DNA from: Streptomyces violaceusniger
Lineage (GTDB): Bacteria; Actinomycetota; Actinomycetes; Streptomycetales; Streptomycetaceae
Direction of reading: 5' to 3'
Assembly (NCBI GenBank): GCA_005405945.1
Contig: BJHW01000001.1
Span: forward strand, 4,712,001 to 4,776,000
DNA: 64,000 nt
Positions 25,935 to 35,294 of the stretch are shown here, one piece after another. The position numbers and the translations under genes are program-made. The notes below the pieces were generated by a model. It was given only the letters and a program-made list of their open reading frames with translations. It was not told the DNA's origin and did no database searches. Within the stretch, counting starts at the first letter, position 1; each line of letters opens with the position of its first letter.

Positions 25935-25963
25935 GGCAGGTCGGGGCACTTCCAGCCGCGCGC

Positions 25964-28900
25964 TCAGACGGTCGCGGGGGCCGTCTCGCCCAAGAAGGTG
26001 CGCCACAGCGCGGCGTACCGCCCGTCCCGCGCCACCAGCTCCTCATGGGTGCCGTCCTCGACGACCCGGCCGTGGTCCAGGACCACCACCCGGTCCGCAC
26101 GGGCGGCGGTGGTCAGCCGGTGGGCGACGACCAGTGTGGTGCGCCGTCCCGTCAGACGATCCGTGGCCTGGTTGACCAGGGCCTCGGTGGCCAGATCGAG
26201 CGCGGCCGTGGCCTCGTCGAGCAGCAGGATGTCCGGGTTCACCAGCTCGGCGCGCGCCAGCGCGATCAACTGCCGCTGCCCGGCGGAGAGATTGCGCCCG
26301 CGCTCGGAGACCTGGTGCAGATAGCCACCGTCGAGCGACGCCACCATGGCATGGGCGCCGACCGCCCGCGCGGCGGCCTCCACCTCCGCGTCGCTCGCGC
26401 CGGGCCGTCCGTAGGCGATGGCGTCGCGCACCGTCCCGGCGAAGAGATACGGCTCCTGCGGGACCACCCCGAGGTGGCCGCGGTATCCGGTGAGGTCGAG
26501 CTCGCGCAGATCCACACCGTCCACCCGCACGGCGCCCCGCGTCGGGTCGTAGAACCGCGCCACCAGCTTGACCAGGGTGGACTTCCCCGCCCCGGTCTCC
26601 CCGACGAACGCCACGGTCTGCCCCGCGGGGATCGTGAGCGAGATGCCCGCCAGCGCCTCCTCGCCGTCCCCGTCCCCGCCCCCGTACCGGAACCGCACAT
26701 CGTCGAAGACGATCTCGCCGCGCATCGCGCGCACCTCGCGCGGGGCTTCGGCCACCGGTGTGGTGGTGGGCTCGCGCAGCAGCTCCTGGATGCGGCCCAG
26801 CGACACGGTGGCCTGCTGATAGCCGTCGAAGACCTGGGAGAGCTGCTGGACGGGGGCGAAGAACAGGTCGATGTACAGGAGGTACGCCACCAGCGCTCCG
26901 GCCGTCAGCGTGCCGTCCCCGACCCGCCCGGCGCCCACGATGAGCACCAGCGCGGAGGCCACGGACGACAGCAGCTGGACGAACGGGAAGTACAGCGAGA
27001 TCAGCCGCTGGCCGCGCAGCCGCGCCTGGCGGTAGGCGTCGCTGCGGGCCGCGAACCGCTCCCGGCCCGACCGCTCGCGCCGGAACGCCTGCACGATCCG
27101 CAGCCCCGCCACGCTCTCCTGGAGGTCCGCGTTGACCACGCTCACGCGCTCGCGCGCCAGCTCGTACGCCTTGACGCTGCGGCGCCGGAACACCACCGTG
27201 CCGATGATGAGCGGCGGCAGGGTCAGGAAGACCACCAGCGCGAGCTCCACGTCGATGATGAGCAGCGCGACCAGGATGCCGAAGAAGGTCAGCAGGCTGA
27301 CCACGGCGGTGACGAGGCCGGTCTGGAGGAACGTGGACAGCGCGTCGACATCGGTGGTCATCCGCGTCATGATCTTGCCGGTCAGCTCGCGCTCGTAGTA
27401 GTCGAGACCGAGCCGCTGGAGCTGGGCGAAGATCTTCACGCGCAGGGCGTAGAGCACCCGTTCACCGGTCCGCCCGGTCATCCGCGTCTCGCCGATCTGG
27501 GCGGCCCACTGCGCGAGGACGACGAGGAGCGCGAGTCCCGAGGCGGCCCACACCGCGCCGAGCGAGAGCCGCTGGACGCCCTGGTCGATCCCGTGCCGGA
27601 TGAGCACCGGCAGCAGCAGCCCGGCGATCGCGTCCACGGCCACGAGCGCCAGCGCGACCAGGAGCGGCGCCCCGAAGCCGCGCAGCAACCGCCGCAGCCC
27701 GTAGGCCTCCTCGGGGCGGGCGGCCCGCTCCTCGTCGATGTCGGGGGTGTCGGTGGCGGGCGGCAGTGCGGCGACCTTGGCGAGCAGCTCGGGGGTGGCG
27801 GGCATCCCGGACAGCGCCCCCGCGAGCCCGGGCCCGGCCACGGCCCCTGCCCCCGGGCCCGCGCCCGCCGCCGTGTCGCCCTTACGGCCGTCACCATCGG
27901 GCCGCACCCATAGCTCCGGGGTCACCCGAAGCTCGCGGCCCGCCCCGGCCCCGTCGGGCCGGGCTCCCCTCGCGGGACACGGCTCGCTCGGGCCCTCAGC
28001 GCCCGGCTCACCGCCGGACGCCCCGGCGAACCCCGTCGCCCCCGCCCGGTCCCCGGCGCAGGCGTGGTCGGGGTCGTCCCCACCGTGGGAGCGCCCCCGC
28101 ACCCTCTCCGTGGCCGCGGCACCGGCGTCCCCGCTCCCGTCCGCGGCAGACGGTGCCCAGGGCTCGGGCGTCAGCCCGCCCCGGCGCGTTTCGCCGACGG
28201 CGTGCGCCGGGTCATCCCCGCCGCGCGGCCACAAGCGCGCGGACGGATCCGCCGCCGCGCCACGCGGCTCGGCCCGGCCCTCCGCCGGGCGGTCGCCGTC
28301 CGTGGACGGCTCACCGTCGAGACACGGCTCGGCCAACCCCGTCACGGCGGCCTCCCCGCCGAACGCGGCGGCGAACCCCGCCGAGTGCGTGGCGCCGCCG
28401 CCACGCGGCTCGGCATGGTCCGGAGCCGGGCCGTCGGCCCCGGCCGACGGCCGGTGGCCGTTCCCGGTCGGCGGCACGGCCGCGTGCCCGGCCGGACCGC
28501 CGCCCGGGGCGGCGACGTCCTCGGCGTCATCCGTCAGCAGCCGCCGGTACAGCTCGCTCCGGGCCCTCAGCTCCTCGTCCGTGCCCACGTCCACGACCCG
28601 GCCCCGGTCCATCACCGCGATGCGGTCGGCGAGGGCGAGGGTGGAGGGGCGGTGGGCGATCAGCAGGGTGGTGCGGCCCGCCATGACGCCCCGGAGCGCC
28701 TCGTGGATCTCGTGCTCGACGCGCGCGTCCACCGCCGAGGTGGCGTCGTCCAGGACGAGCAGCCGGGGGTCGGTGAGGATCGCGCGGGCCAGGGCCAGCC
28801 GCTGGCGCTGGCCGCCGGAGAGGGTCAGCCCCTGCTCGCCGACCTCGGTGTCATAGCCGTCCGGCAGCGCGGAGATGAAGCCGTCGGCCTGCGCGGCGCG

Positions 28901-30297
28901 GGCGGCGGCCCGAATCCGCTCCTCGCTCGCGTCCGGCAGCCCGTAGGCGAGGTTGGCGCGCACGGTGTCGGAGAAGAGGAAACTGTCCTCCGGCACCAGC
29001 CCGACCGCCCGGCGCAGCGAGTCGTACGTCAGCTCCCGGACATCGTGGCCGCCGATCCGCACCGCGCCCGACGCCACGTCGTAGAAGCGCGGCAGCAGCA
29101 TGGACAGCGTCGACTTGCCGCTTCCGGAGGCGCCCACGACGGCCAGGGTCTCGCCCGGCTCGATGCGCAGGGACACCTCGGACAGCACCGGCCGCTCGGG
29201 GTCGTAGCCGAAGCTCACCCGGTCGAACTCGACCGTCGCCGGGGCGTCCTCGGGAAGCTCCCGGGCGTCGGGGCGCTCGTCGATGACCGGCTCGGTGTCG
29301 ATGAGCTCGAAGACCCGCTCGACCCCGGCCCGCGCCTGCTGCCCGATGGTCAGCAGCATCGTGAGCATCCGCACCGGGCCCACGAGCTGGGCGAGGTACG
29401 TCGAGAAGGCCACGAAGGTGCCGAGGGTGATCTGGCCCCGCGTGGCCATCCAGCCGCCGAGCGCCAGCATGGCGACCTGGCCGAGGGCCGGGACGGCCTG
29501 GAGGGCCGGGGTGTAGCGCGCGTTCAGCCGTACGGTCCGCAGCCGCGCGGCGAACAGCCTGCGGCCGACCTCCCGCAGCTTGTCGGTCTCCTGCGCCTCC
29601 TGCCCGAACCCCTTGACCACCCGGACACCGGTCACGGCCCCGTCGACCACGCCCGCGACGGCGGCCGCCTGCGCCTGGGCGTACCAGGTGGCGGGGAAGA
29701 GCCGGACGCGGCTGCGCGAGGCGAGGATCCACAGGGCGGGGGCGACGGCGAGGGCGACGACGGTGAGCAGCGGCGAGAGCACCGCCATCACGACGAGCGA
29801 GACCAGGAAGAGCAGGATGTTGCCGATCATCATCGGCACCATGAAGAGCAGGCCCTGGATCAGCTGGAGGTCGCTGGTGGCCCGGCCGATGATCTGGCCG
29901 GTGGAGAGCTTGTCCTGCCGTCTGCCGTCGAAGCGGGCGATGGCCGCGAACATCTCGGTGCGCAGGGCGTGCTGGACGTCGAGGGCGAGTCGTCCGCCGT
30001 AGAAGCGGCGGACGTAGGTGAGGACGTACACCACGAGGGCGGCGACGATCAGCAGGGTGGCCCAGGGGCGAGGGAGCGATCGTGCGAGACGATCACATCG
30101 TCGATGATCAGCTTCGGCACGAGCGGGACGAGCGCCATGACGGCCATGCCGGCGAGCGAGGCGCCGAGGGCGAGCAGCACATCGCTGCGGTACTGCCAGC
30201 AGTAGCCGAACAGCCGCCGTACCCAGCCCCGTCCGGCTTCCGGACCATCCGGGCCCGGCCCACCCGCACCCTTTGCGCCCGCCGCTACGTCCGCCAC
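25964..30297 (-). pseudogene. Fused ABC exporter (TMD-NBD-linker-TMD-NBD), one-base frameshift near the 5' end
   Basis: A single polypeptide of about 1,440 residues carries two complete type IV exporter halves. Half 1 has Walker A GASGSGKST, signature LSGGQRQRLALARAIL and Walker B LLVLDDATSAVD, with Asp in place of the catalytic Glu. Half 2 has GETGAGKST, signature LSAGQRQLIALARAEL and Walker B ILLLDEATAALD with an intact Glu. This is the degenerate-site pattern of asymmetric exporters. An Ala/Gly/Pro-rich linker of about 260 residues joins the halves. GTG 30297 with GGGAGG upstream is the likely start. A missing C in the run at 30065-30068 breaks the frame after IIDDVIVSHDRSLAP. The substrate is unknown. 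Confidence 0.85.
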
Positions 30298-30404
30298 CCG
30301 TGAACCTCCCGATCCGCACACGCTTCCGGAAGGCACCAACACACTGATGTGCGGATTTCATCCTGCCGCAACAAATGGATCGGGGCGGACGCGTCCGGTT
30401 ACGG

Positions 30405-30490
30405 GGCGCCCGGCGGGGCCTTCCCCTCCCCGCCCCTTCCCGCAGCACCGATATGCGGCTCCGCCGCGTGACCCGCCGCAGGCGTCGCGA
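30405..30490. repeat. Dispersed palindrome plus GGGAAGGGGCGGG element (inverted)
   Basis: CCTTCCCCTCCCCGCCCCTT is followed by CGATATGCGGCTCCGCCGCG and CCGCAGGCGTCGCGATCCGC, an inverted composite of the elements at 16481 and 21415. It lies between the XRE gene stop and the ABC exporter start, where it may act as a terminator. The hairpin GCGGCTCCGCCGC is self-complementary. Confidence 0.7.
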
Positions 30491-30509
30491 TCCGCTGGGC
30501 ACCTCCCAG

Positions 30510-30797
30510 CTAGGCCGCCTCCTCCGCCACCCCCTCCCCCGGCTCCGGGGCCGTGACGGCGGCACACCGCTCCGCGATCTCGCCCAGGGTCAGCCCAAGA
30601 GTGGCGGCGAGCGCCGCGATGGTGAAGAAGGCGGGGGTCGGGGCCCGGCCGGTCTCGATCTTCCGAAGGGTCTCGGCGGAGATCCCGGCCCCGGCGGCGA
30701 CCTCGGCCATGCTTCGTTCGCCACGGGCCTGACGCAGCAGGGCGCCGAGGAAGCGGCCGCGTTCACGTTCCAGCGGGGTGAGAGGAGTGCGCACCAT
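30510..30797 (-). CDS. XRE-family helix-turn-helix regulator
   Basis: A 95-residue regulator (from ATG 30797, MVRTPLTPLERERGRFLGAL) made almost entirely of an HTH_XRE domain. The HTH is SMAEVAAGAGISAETLRKIE, followed by TGRAPTPAFFTIAALAATLG. It diverges from the methionine aminopeptidase gene, and the 74-bp gap holds a near-perfect palindrome. Autoregulation and control of the aminopeptidase are the natural inference. An upstream in-frame start at 30869 would read through the operator and is unlikely. Confidence 0.88.
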   Translation of the reverse strand: MVRTPLTPLERERGRFLGALLRQARGERSMAEVAAGAGISAETLRKIETGRAPTPAFFTIAALAATLGLTLGEIAERCAAVTAPEPGEGVAEEAA

Positions 30798-30805
30798 GAG
30801 CGTGA

Positions 30806-30824
30806 TACTAATACCGGTATAGTA
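30806..30824. promoter_or_regulatory. Palindromic operator between XRE regulator and map genes
   Basis: TACTAATACCGGTATAGTA consists of a perfect 10-bp core (ATACCGGTAT) with matching TACT/AGTA flanks offset by one base. It is an AT-rich island in GC-rich DNA, 9 bp from the regulator ATG, and probably overlaps both promoters. Confidence 0.65.
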
Positions 30825-30871
30825 ATTGGCACACACCGAACCGGTGGTTCGGTCACCCGAAGGGGTCACCC

Positions 30872-31639
30872 ATGGTGGAAATCAAGACCGACGCGTCCCT
30901 GGACGCCATGCGCGAGGCGGGGCGCGTCGTGGCCTCGGCGCTCGCCGCCGCGCAGGAGGCGGCGGCCATCGGCGTCTCGCTGCGCGAGCTGGACGAGGCG
31001 GCGCGGGAGGTGCTGCGCGAGGCCGGGGCGAGCTCCCCGTTCCTCGGCTACCGGCCGCAGTTCGCGCCCACCCCCTTCCCCGCGGTCGTCTGCGCCTCGG
31101 TCAACGACGCCATCGTCCACGGCATCCCCAACGACTACCGGCTGCGCGACGGCGATCTGGTGACCATCGACTGCGGTGCGACGCTGGACGGCTGGAGCGG
31201 CGACGCCGCCGTCAGCTTCACCGTCGGCACCCCGCGCCCGGCCGACCTCCGGCTGATCGAGACCACCCGGCAGGCGCTGGAGGCGGGGATCGCGGCGGCC
31301 GTCGCGGGGGGCCGGATGGGCGACATCTCCCATGCCGTGGGGACGGTGGGGCGCGCCGCGGGCTACGGCATCATGGAGGACTTCGGCGGCCATGGCATCG
31401 GCCGGCGGATGCACGAGGACCCGCCGGTCCCCAACGAGGGGCGGCCCGGCCGGGGCTTTCCGCTGCGGCACGGGCTGGTGCTGGCCATCGAGCCGATGTT
31501 CCTGGCGGGCGGCCTGGACTCGTACACCACCGACGCCGACGGCTGGACGCTGCGGACGACGGACGGCAGCCGCGCCGCCCACTGCGAGCACACGGTGGCG
31601 ATCACGGACGACGGCCCCCGGATCCTGACCGCGCTCTGA
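30872..31639 (+). CDS. map: Type I methionine aminopeptidase
   Basis: A 255-residue pita-bread-fold enzyme that removes the initiator methionine from new proteins. All five metal ligands are present: Asp in TIDCGATLDG, Asp in GDAAVSF, His in GHGIGRRMHEDP, Glu in AIEPMF and Glu in CEHTVAITDD. The ATG at 30872 follows AAGGGGTCACCC. Streptomyces genomes usually carry more than one map gene. This one is not in the ribosomal/secY context of the housekeeping copy. It is paired instead with a divergent XRE regulator, which suggests a regulated, perhaps drug- or stress-inducible isoenzyme. Confidence 0.93.
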   Translation: MVEIKTDASLDAMREAGRVVASALAAAQEAAAIGVSLRELDEAAREVLREAGASSPFLGYRPQFAPTPFPAVVCASVNDAIVHGIPNDYRLRDGDLVTIDCGATLDGWSGDAAVSFTVGTPRPADLRLIETTRQALEAGIAAAVAGGRMGDISHAVGTVGRAAGYGIMEDFGGHGIGRRMHEDPPVPNEGRPGRGFPLRHGLVLAIEPMFLAGGLDSYTTDADGWTLRTTDGSRAAHCEHTVAITDDGPRILTAL

Positions 31640-31838
31640 GAACACGGAGCTGACCCGGGAAGACTCTGCTCCGAGAAGAAAGAGGGGACGCGGCGCCTCG
31701 CCCGCCGCTCCCGACCGGACACACGCTCGCGGAATCGCCCAGAAGCGGACTGTTCAATACCGGACCGTTCATCAAACACTTAGCAGGGCTGTCTAAGGTC
31801 GCGCCCATCGAAAAGCGCACCACCGGCCAGGCGAAAGG

Positions 31839-32834
31839 ATGATGATCGTGACGGTCCCCCAGATCGACGACATCCCGCCCGCGGAACGGTTCGCGGCGTG
31901 GCGCGCCCTGTGCGAGCTGACGTCGATACCCATGGAGCTGCGCAGCGACCATGAGCACGACTTCCGCGCGCACGTACGGGGCGGAGTGGACATCGGCGAG
32001 GTGATGCTGACCTACACCTCCGTACCGTCACTGCGGAACGAGCGGACGGCGGCCCACATCCGGCGCTCCGACCCCGAGCTCTACCATCTGCGGCTCACCC
32101 TGCGCGGGGAGAGCGACGTGTGCCACGGGGACGCCGAAACCACGGTCGGCGCCCGGCAGCTCATGCTCACCTCCACCTCCGCGCCGTATCTGGCGGTGTG
32201 CGAGCGCGGCAGGGTCGACGGGATAACGGTCACCCTCCGCCCCTCGCTCCTGCCGTTCCCGCCCGCCGACCTGCGGCGGCTGCTCGGGCAGCGGCTGTCC
32301 GGGCGGTCCGGGATCGGTGCCATGCTCGCCGACCTCCTCACCCGTCTGGCCACCGAGTCCGACACCTACGGCCCGGCCGACGCACCGCGCCTCGGCACCG
32401 TCGTCGTCGATCTGCTCAACGCGCTGCTCGCGCATGAGCTCGACGCCGGTGCCGAGGCGGACGCCGAGAACCGGCTCACCCCCGAGAGCCGTCGGCGTAC
32501 CCTGCGGTTACGCATCCAGGAGTTCATCCAGCAGAATCTGGACCGCCCGGACCTCACCCCGGCCTCGATCGCCGCGGCCCATCACATCTCGCTCCGGTAC
32601 CTCTACCGCCTCTTCGAGGAGCAGGGGCACACCGTCTCCGCGTGGACCCGCGCCCAGCGCCTGGAACGCTGCCGCCGCGACCTCGCCGATCCCGCTCTGG
32701 GCGACACCCCCATCCATGTCATCGCCGCCCGTCGGGGCTTCGGCCACGCCGCGGACTTCAGCCGTGCCTTCCGCAGCGCCTATGGCGTGCCCCCACGGGA
32801 CTTCCGCCATAGGGCGCTCGCGGCGAACAGGTGA
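31839..32834 (+). CDS. AraC-family transcriptional regulator with cupin-like sensor domain
   Basis: A 331-residue protein. Residues 1-190 form an AraC-binding-like beta domain (IDDIPPAERFAAWRALCELT at the start) and residues 220-325 a double HTH (LTPASIAAAHHISLRYLYRL and PIHVIAARRGFGHAADFSRAF). The ATG at 31839 is preceded by GAAAGG. The upstream 200 bp hold no gene and contain the promoter. The adjacent gene is a degenerate fragment, so the target is unknown. The layout resembles the AraC regulators with an NsrR-like beta domain common in Streptomyces. Confidence 0.9.
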   Translation: MMIVTVPQIDDIPPAERFAAWRALCELTSIPMELRSDHEHDFRAHVRGGVDIGEVMLTYTSVPSLRNERTAAHIRRSDPELYHLRLTLRGESDVCHGDAETTVGARQLMLTSTSAPYLAVCERGRVDGITVTLRPSLLPFPPADLRRLLGQRLSGRSGIGAMLADLLTRLATESDTYGPADAPRLGTVVVDLLNALLAHELDAGAEADAENRLTPESRRRTLRLRIQEFIQQNLDRPDLTPASIAAAHHISLRYLYRLFEEQGHTVSAWTRAQRLERCRRDLADPALGDTPIHVIAARRGFGHAADFSRAFRSAYGVPPRDFRHRALAANR

Positions 32835-32868
32835 GCGGGGCTCCCCCCGTAGCAACCCTGCTCACCCG

Positions 32869-33222
32869 TCACTGATCAGCATGGGCCCGCCGGGGCCGGG
32901 ATGTCGTTGGCCTCCTGTGCACACTGTCTTGATCCTGCGTGCACGGACCGCGTCCGCCGTGCACGGACCGCGCATCCCGGCCCCCAACGGGGTCACGTGG
33001 CCCTACGGTGTCACGTGGCCCCACGGGTCGCTTGGCGCGGGTCACCCGCAACTCGTCGATGCCCGCGCGCTTCTTGTCGTCCGCCGACCGCACGGTGACC
33101 CGTACGAAACGGGCCGGGCCGGTCGTCCCCTCGCACCAGTGACGGCCGTCGAGCGAGGTCCGCACCTCGTGGGAGGCGGGGTGGGTGCGGGTCCACTCCG
33201 GGCTGACCCTCGCCGGCCACAC
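32869..33222 (-). pseudogene. C-terminal remnant of a discoidin (F5/8 type C) domain protein
   Basis: The upstream half of this 117-residue minus-strand frame reads as the end of a discoidin-like carbohydrate-binding domain: EVRTSLDGRHWCEGTTG, then ARFVRVTVRSADDKKRAGID. The rest is low-complexity tail containing short direct repeats (GTCACGTGGCCC twice, TGCACGGACCGCG twice). Its 5' part is missing: it begins within 25 bp of the response regulator stop, with no ribosome binding site or signal peptide. It looks like the stump of a secreted enzyme lost by deletion. Confidence 0.55.
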
Positions 33223-33246
33223 GGACGAACCGTCAGGAGAAACGGG

Positions 33247-33924
33247 TCAGGACGCCGACGGGCGCACCAGCCCCGTCTCGTACGCGAAGACCGCCGCCTG
33301 GGTCCGGTCGCGCAGCCCCAGCTTGAACAGGATGCGGCTCACATGGGTCTTCACGGTCTGCTCGGCCACCACCAGCCGTGCCGCGATCTCCGCGTTCGAC
33401 AGCCCCTGGGCGATCAGCGTGAGCACCTCGGTCTCGCGCTCGGTCAGTTCGCCCGCCCGGGCCCGGAGGGGCCCGCGCGGGGCGGCGGCGGTCACCCGGG
33501 AGAACTCACCGATCAGGCGCTTGGTGATGTTCGGCGCCAGCAGCGCGTCACCGGCCGCCACCACCCGTACCGCATGGGCCAGTTCGTCCGCCGAGGCGTC
33601 CTTCAGCAGAAACCCGGACGCGCCCGCGCGCAGCGCCTCGTAGACGTATTCGTCCAGGTCGAAGGTGGTGAGGACGAGGACCTTGACGGTGGCGCCGGCG
33701 GGTTCGGTGAGCCGGCGGGTGGCCTCGATACCGCCCACCCCAGGCATCCGTATGTCCATCAGGACCACGTCCGGGGCGAGTTCGGCGACCTGGGCGATGG
33801 CGTCGGCCCCGTCCACGGCCTGGCCGACGACCTCGATGTCCGGTTCGGCGTTGAGCAGCACCGTGAAGCCCTGGCGGACCATCATCTGGTCGTCGGCGAT
33901 CAGGACGCGGATGGTCGTCGTCAT
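33247..33924 (-). CDS. NarL/FixJ-type response regulator
   Basis: A 225-residue regulator. The receiver domain has the acidic pair at Asp11-Asp12, the phospho-acceptor Asp57 (VVLMDIRMPG) and Lys in LLKDAS. The LuxR-type C-terminal HTH reads LTERETEVLTLIAQGLSNAE and continues IAARLVVAEQTVKTHVSRI. Its ATG overlaps the kinase stop (ATGA), so the pair is co-translated. Target genes are unknown. The next operon downstream is on the same strand but is only a gene remnant. Confidence 0.94.
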   Translation of the reverse strand: MTTTIRVLIADDQMMVRQGFTVLLNAEPDIEVVGQAVDGADAIAQVAELAPDVVLMDIRMPGVGGIEATRRLTEPAGATVKVLVLTTFDLDEYVYEALRAGASGFLLKDASADELAHAVRVVAAGDALLAPNITKRLIGEFSRVTAAAPRGPLRARAGELTERETEVLTLIAQGLSNAEIAARLVVAEQTVKTHVSRILFKLGLRDRTQAAVFAYETGLVRPSAS

Positions 33925-35294
33925 ACGGGGTCCTCGGCGGTCTCGGGCACGGCGGCGGACGGGGCGGGGTGGTCCGTGGGCAGTACGGCGATCACCTCGT
34001 AACCGCCGTCCGGCGTCGGGCCGGTGGTCAGCTCGCCCCCTAGCATCGCAGCGCGCTCCCGCATCCCGAGCAGCCCGTGCCCGGCGCCCGGCGAGGGCGG
34101 GGCGGGCCGGTCCGGCGCGGTGTTGACGACCCGGACGGTCAGCCCGCGCCGCTGGTACCCCAGCTCCACCCGCGCCTTGGCGCCCGGCGCGTGCCGCATC
34201 ACATTGCTCAGCGCCTCCTGGACGATGCGGAACGCCGACAGCTCCACGCCCGGCGGCAGCGCCCGCCGCTCCCCGGTGACATCGGTGAGGATCGTGATCC
34301 CGGTCCCCCGCACCGTGCCCACCAGTTCGTCCAGCCGGTCCAGGGTGGGCTGCGGGGCGTGCCGGACGCCGTCGGCCAGGGCGTCCTCGGAGCGCAGCAC
34401 GCCCAGTACGCGGCGCAGTTCGGCCAGCGCCTCGACCGCGTTCTGCCGGATGCCCGCGAGGTTCTCCTTGAGCTCGTCGGAGGGGTTCTCGGCGAGGTGC
34501 GGGGCGACCTGGGCCTGGATGGAGATCACCGACATGTGGTGGGCGACCACGTCGTGCAGCTCGCGGGCGATGCGGTTGCGCTCCTCCAGCAGGGTGCGCC
34601 GGGCCCGTTCCTCCGCGGTGAGCTCCTCCTGCTCGACCAGCCGGGTCCGCGCCACCCGGCGGCCCCGCAGCGCGGCGCCCACCACCACGGCGGTGGTGAA
34701 GGACACGATGGCCTCGTCCAGACCGTCCGCGTGGGTCCGGGTGGCGAGGGCCGAGGTGACCACCCCCACCAGCAGGGTCAGGATCAACGTCTCGGCGGCG
34801 ATCCGCGGGCGGACCCGCAGCGCGAGGAGGAACAGGACGGCGGTGTGCAGCGCGATCTGGCCGTAGTTCCAGGGGTAGAGCACATACGCGGGGACGCGGT
34901 CGTCCACGGCCAGCGCCGTCACCAGGAGCATGGCGGTCGAGAGCCACCACGCCGGTATCGGGCGGGTCAGCGCCAGTTGGACGGCCAGCGCTTCGAGCAC
35001 GACGAGCCCGATCAGCGGCACCGGGTCCTGGGCCGTCCCCGGACGGGCGGGCTCCTGGAACTGCGCCATGCTGAGCCAGGCCATGAGCACCGCGAACAAC
35101 ACCACATGGCCATGGGGCAACCGGCCCAGCCAGCGCAGCCGCGGCAGCGGATCGCGCGCCACCGTCCACAGGTCCTCGCGCAGGATGCCCGGCGCCGCGC
35201 GCAGTGCCTCGCCCACCGTGCGCGGCAGGGCGCGCAGACCACCCGCCAGCCGGTCCGCGATCTTGCCGCCTGTCATGCCCTTGACTCTAGACAC
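33921..35294 (-). CDS. Sensor histidine kinase (HPK7 type)
   Basis: A 457-residue membrane kinase. The N-terminal half has several hydrophobic segments (around residues 65-80, 93-110, 115-130, 143-160, 168-185 and 195-210). The HisKA_3 dimerisation motif ERNRIARELHDVVAHHMSVI contains the phospho-accepting His247. The C-terminal HATPase has QEALSNVMRHAPGA and GHGLLGMRERAAMLGG. The short extracytoplasmic loops suggest sensing within the membrane. GTG 35294 overlaps the acyltransferase stop by 8 bp; ATG 35276 is an alternative start. The signal is unknown. Confidence 0.92.
   Translation of the reverse strand: MSRVKGMTGGKIADRLAGGLRALPRTVGEALRAAPGILREDLWTVARDPLPRLRWLGRLPHGHVVLFAVLMAWLSMAQFQEPARPGTAQDPVPLIGLVVLEALAVQLALTRPIPAWWLSTAMLLVTALAVDDRVPAYVLYPWNYGQIALHTAVLFLLALRVRPRIAAETLILTLLVGVVTSALATRTHADGLDEAIVSFTTAVVVGAALRGRRVARTRLVEQEELTAEERARRTLLEERNRIARELHDVVAHHMSVISIQAQVAPHLAENPSDELKENLAGIRQNAVEALAELRRVLGVLRSEDALADGVRHAPQPTLDRLDELVGTVRGTGITILTDVTGERRALPPGVELSAFRIVQEALSNVMRHAPGAKARVELGYQRRGLTVRVVNTAPDRPAPPSPGAGHGLLGMRERAAMLGGELTTGPTPDGGYEVIAVLPTDHPAPSAAVPETAEDPV

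Noticed and set aside
28064..30205. A 713-codon plus-strand frame over the ABC exporter
   Set aside because: Antisense shadow of two clear exporter domains; its composition is Arg/His/Gly-rich without any motif.
32869..33222. An intact small gene downstream of the response regulator
   Set aside because: It starts in mid-domain without a ribosome binding site and ends in repetitive sequence, so a remnant is more likely.
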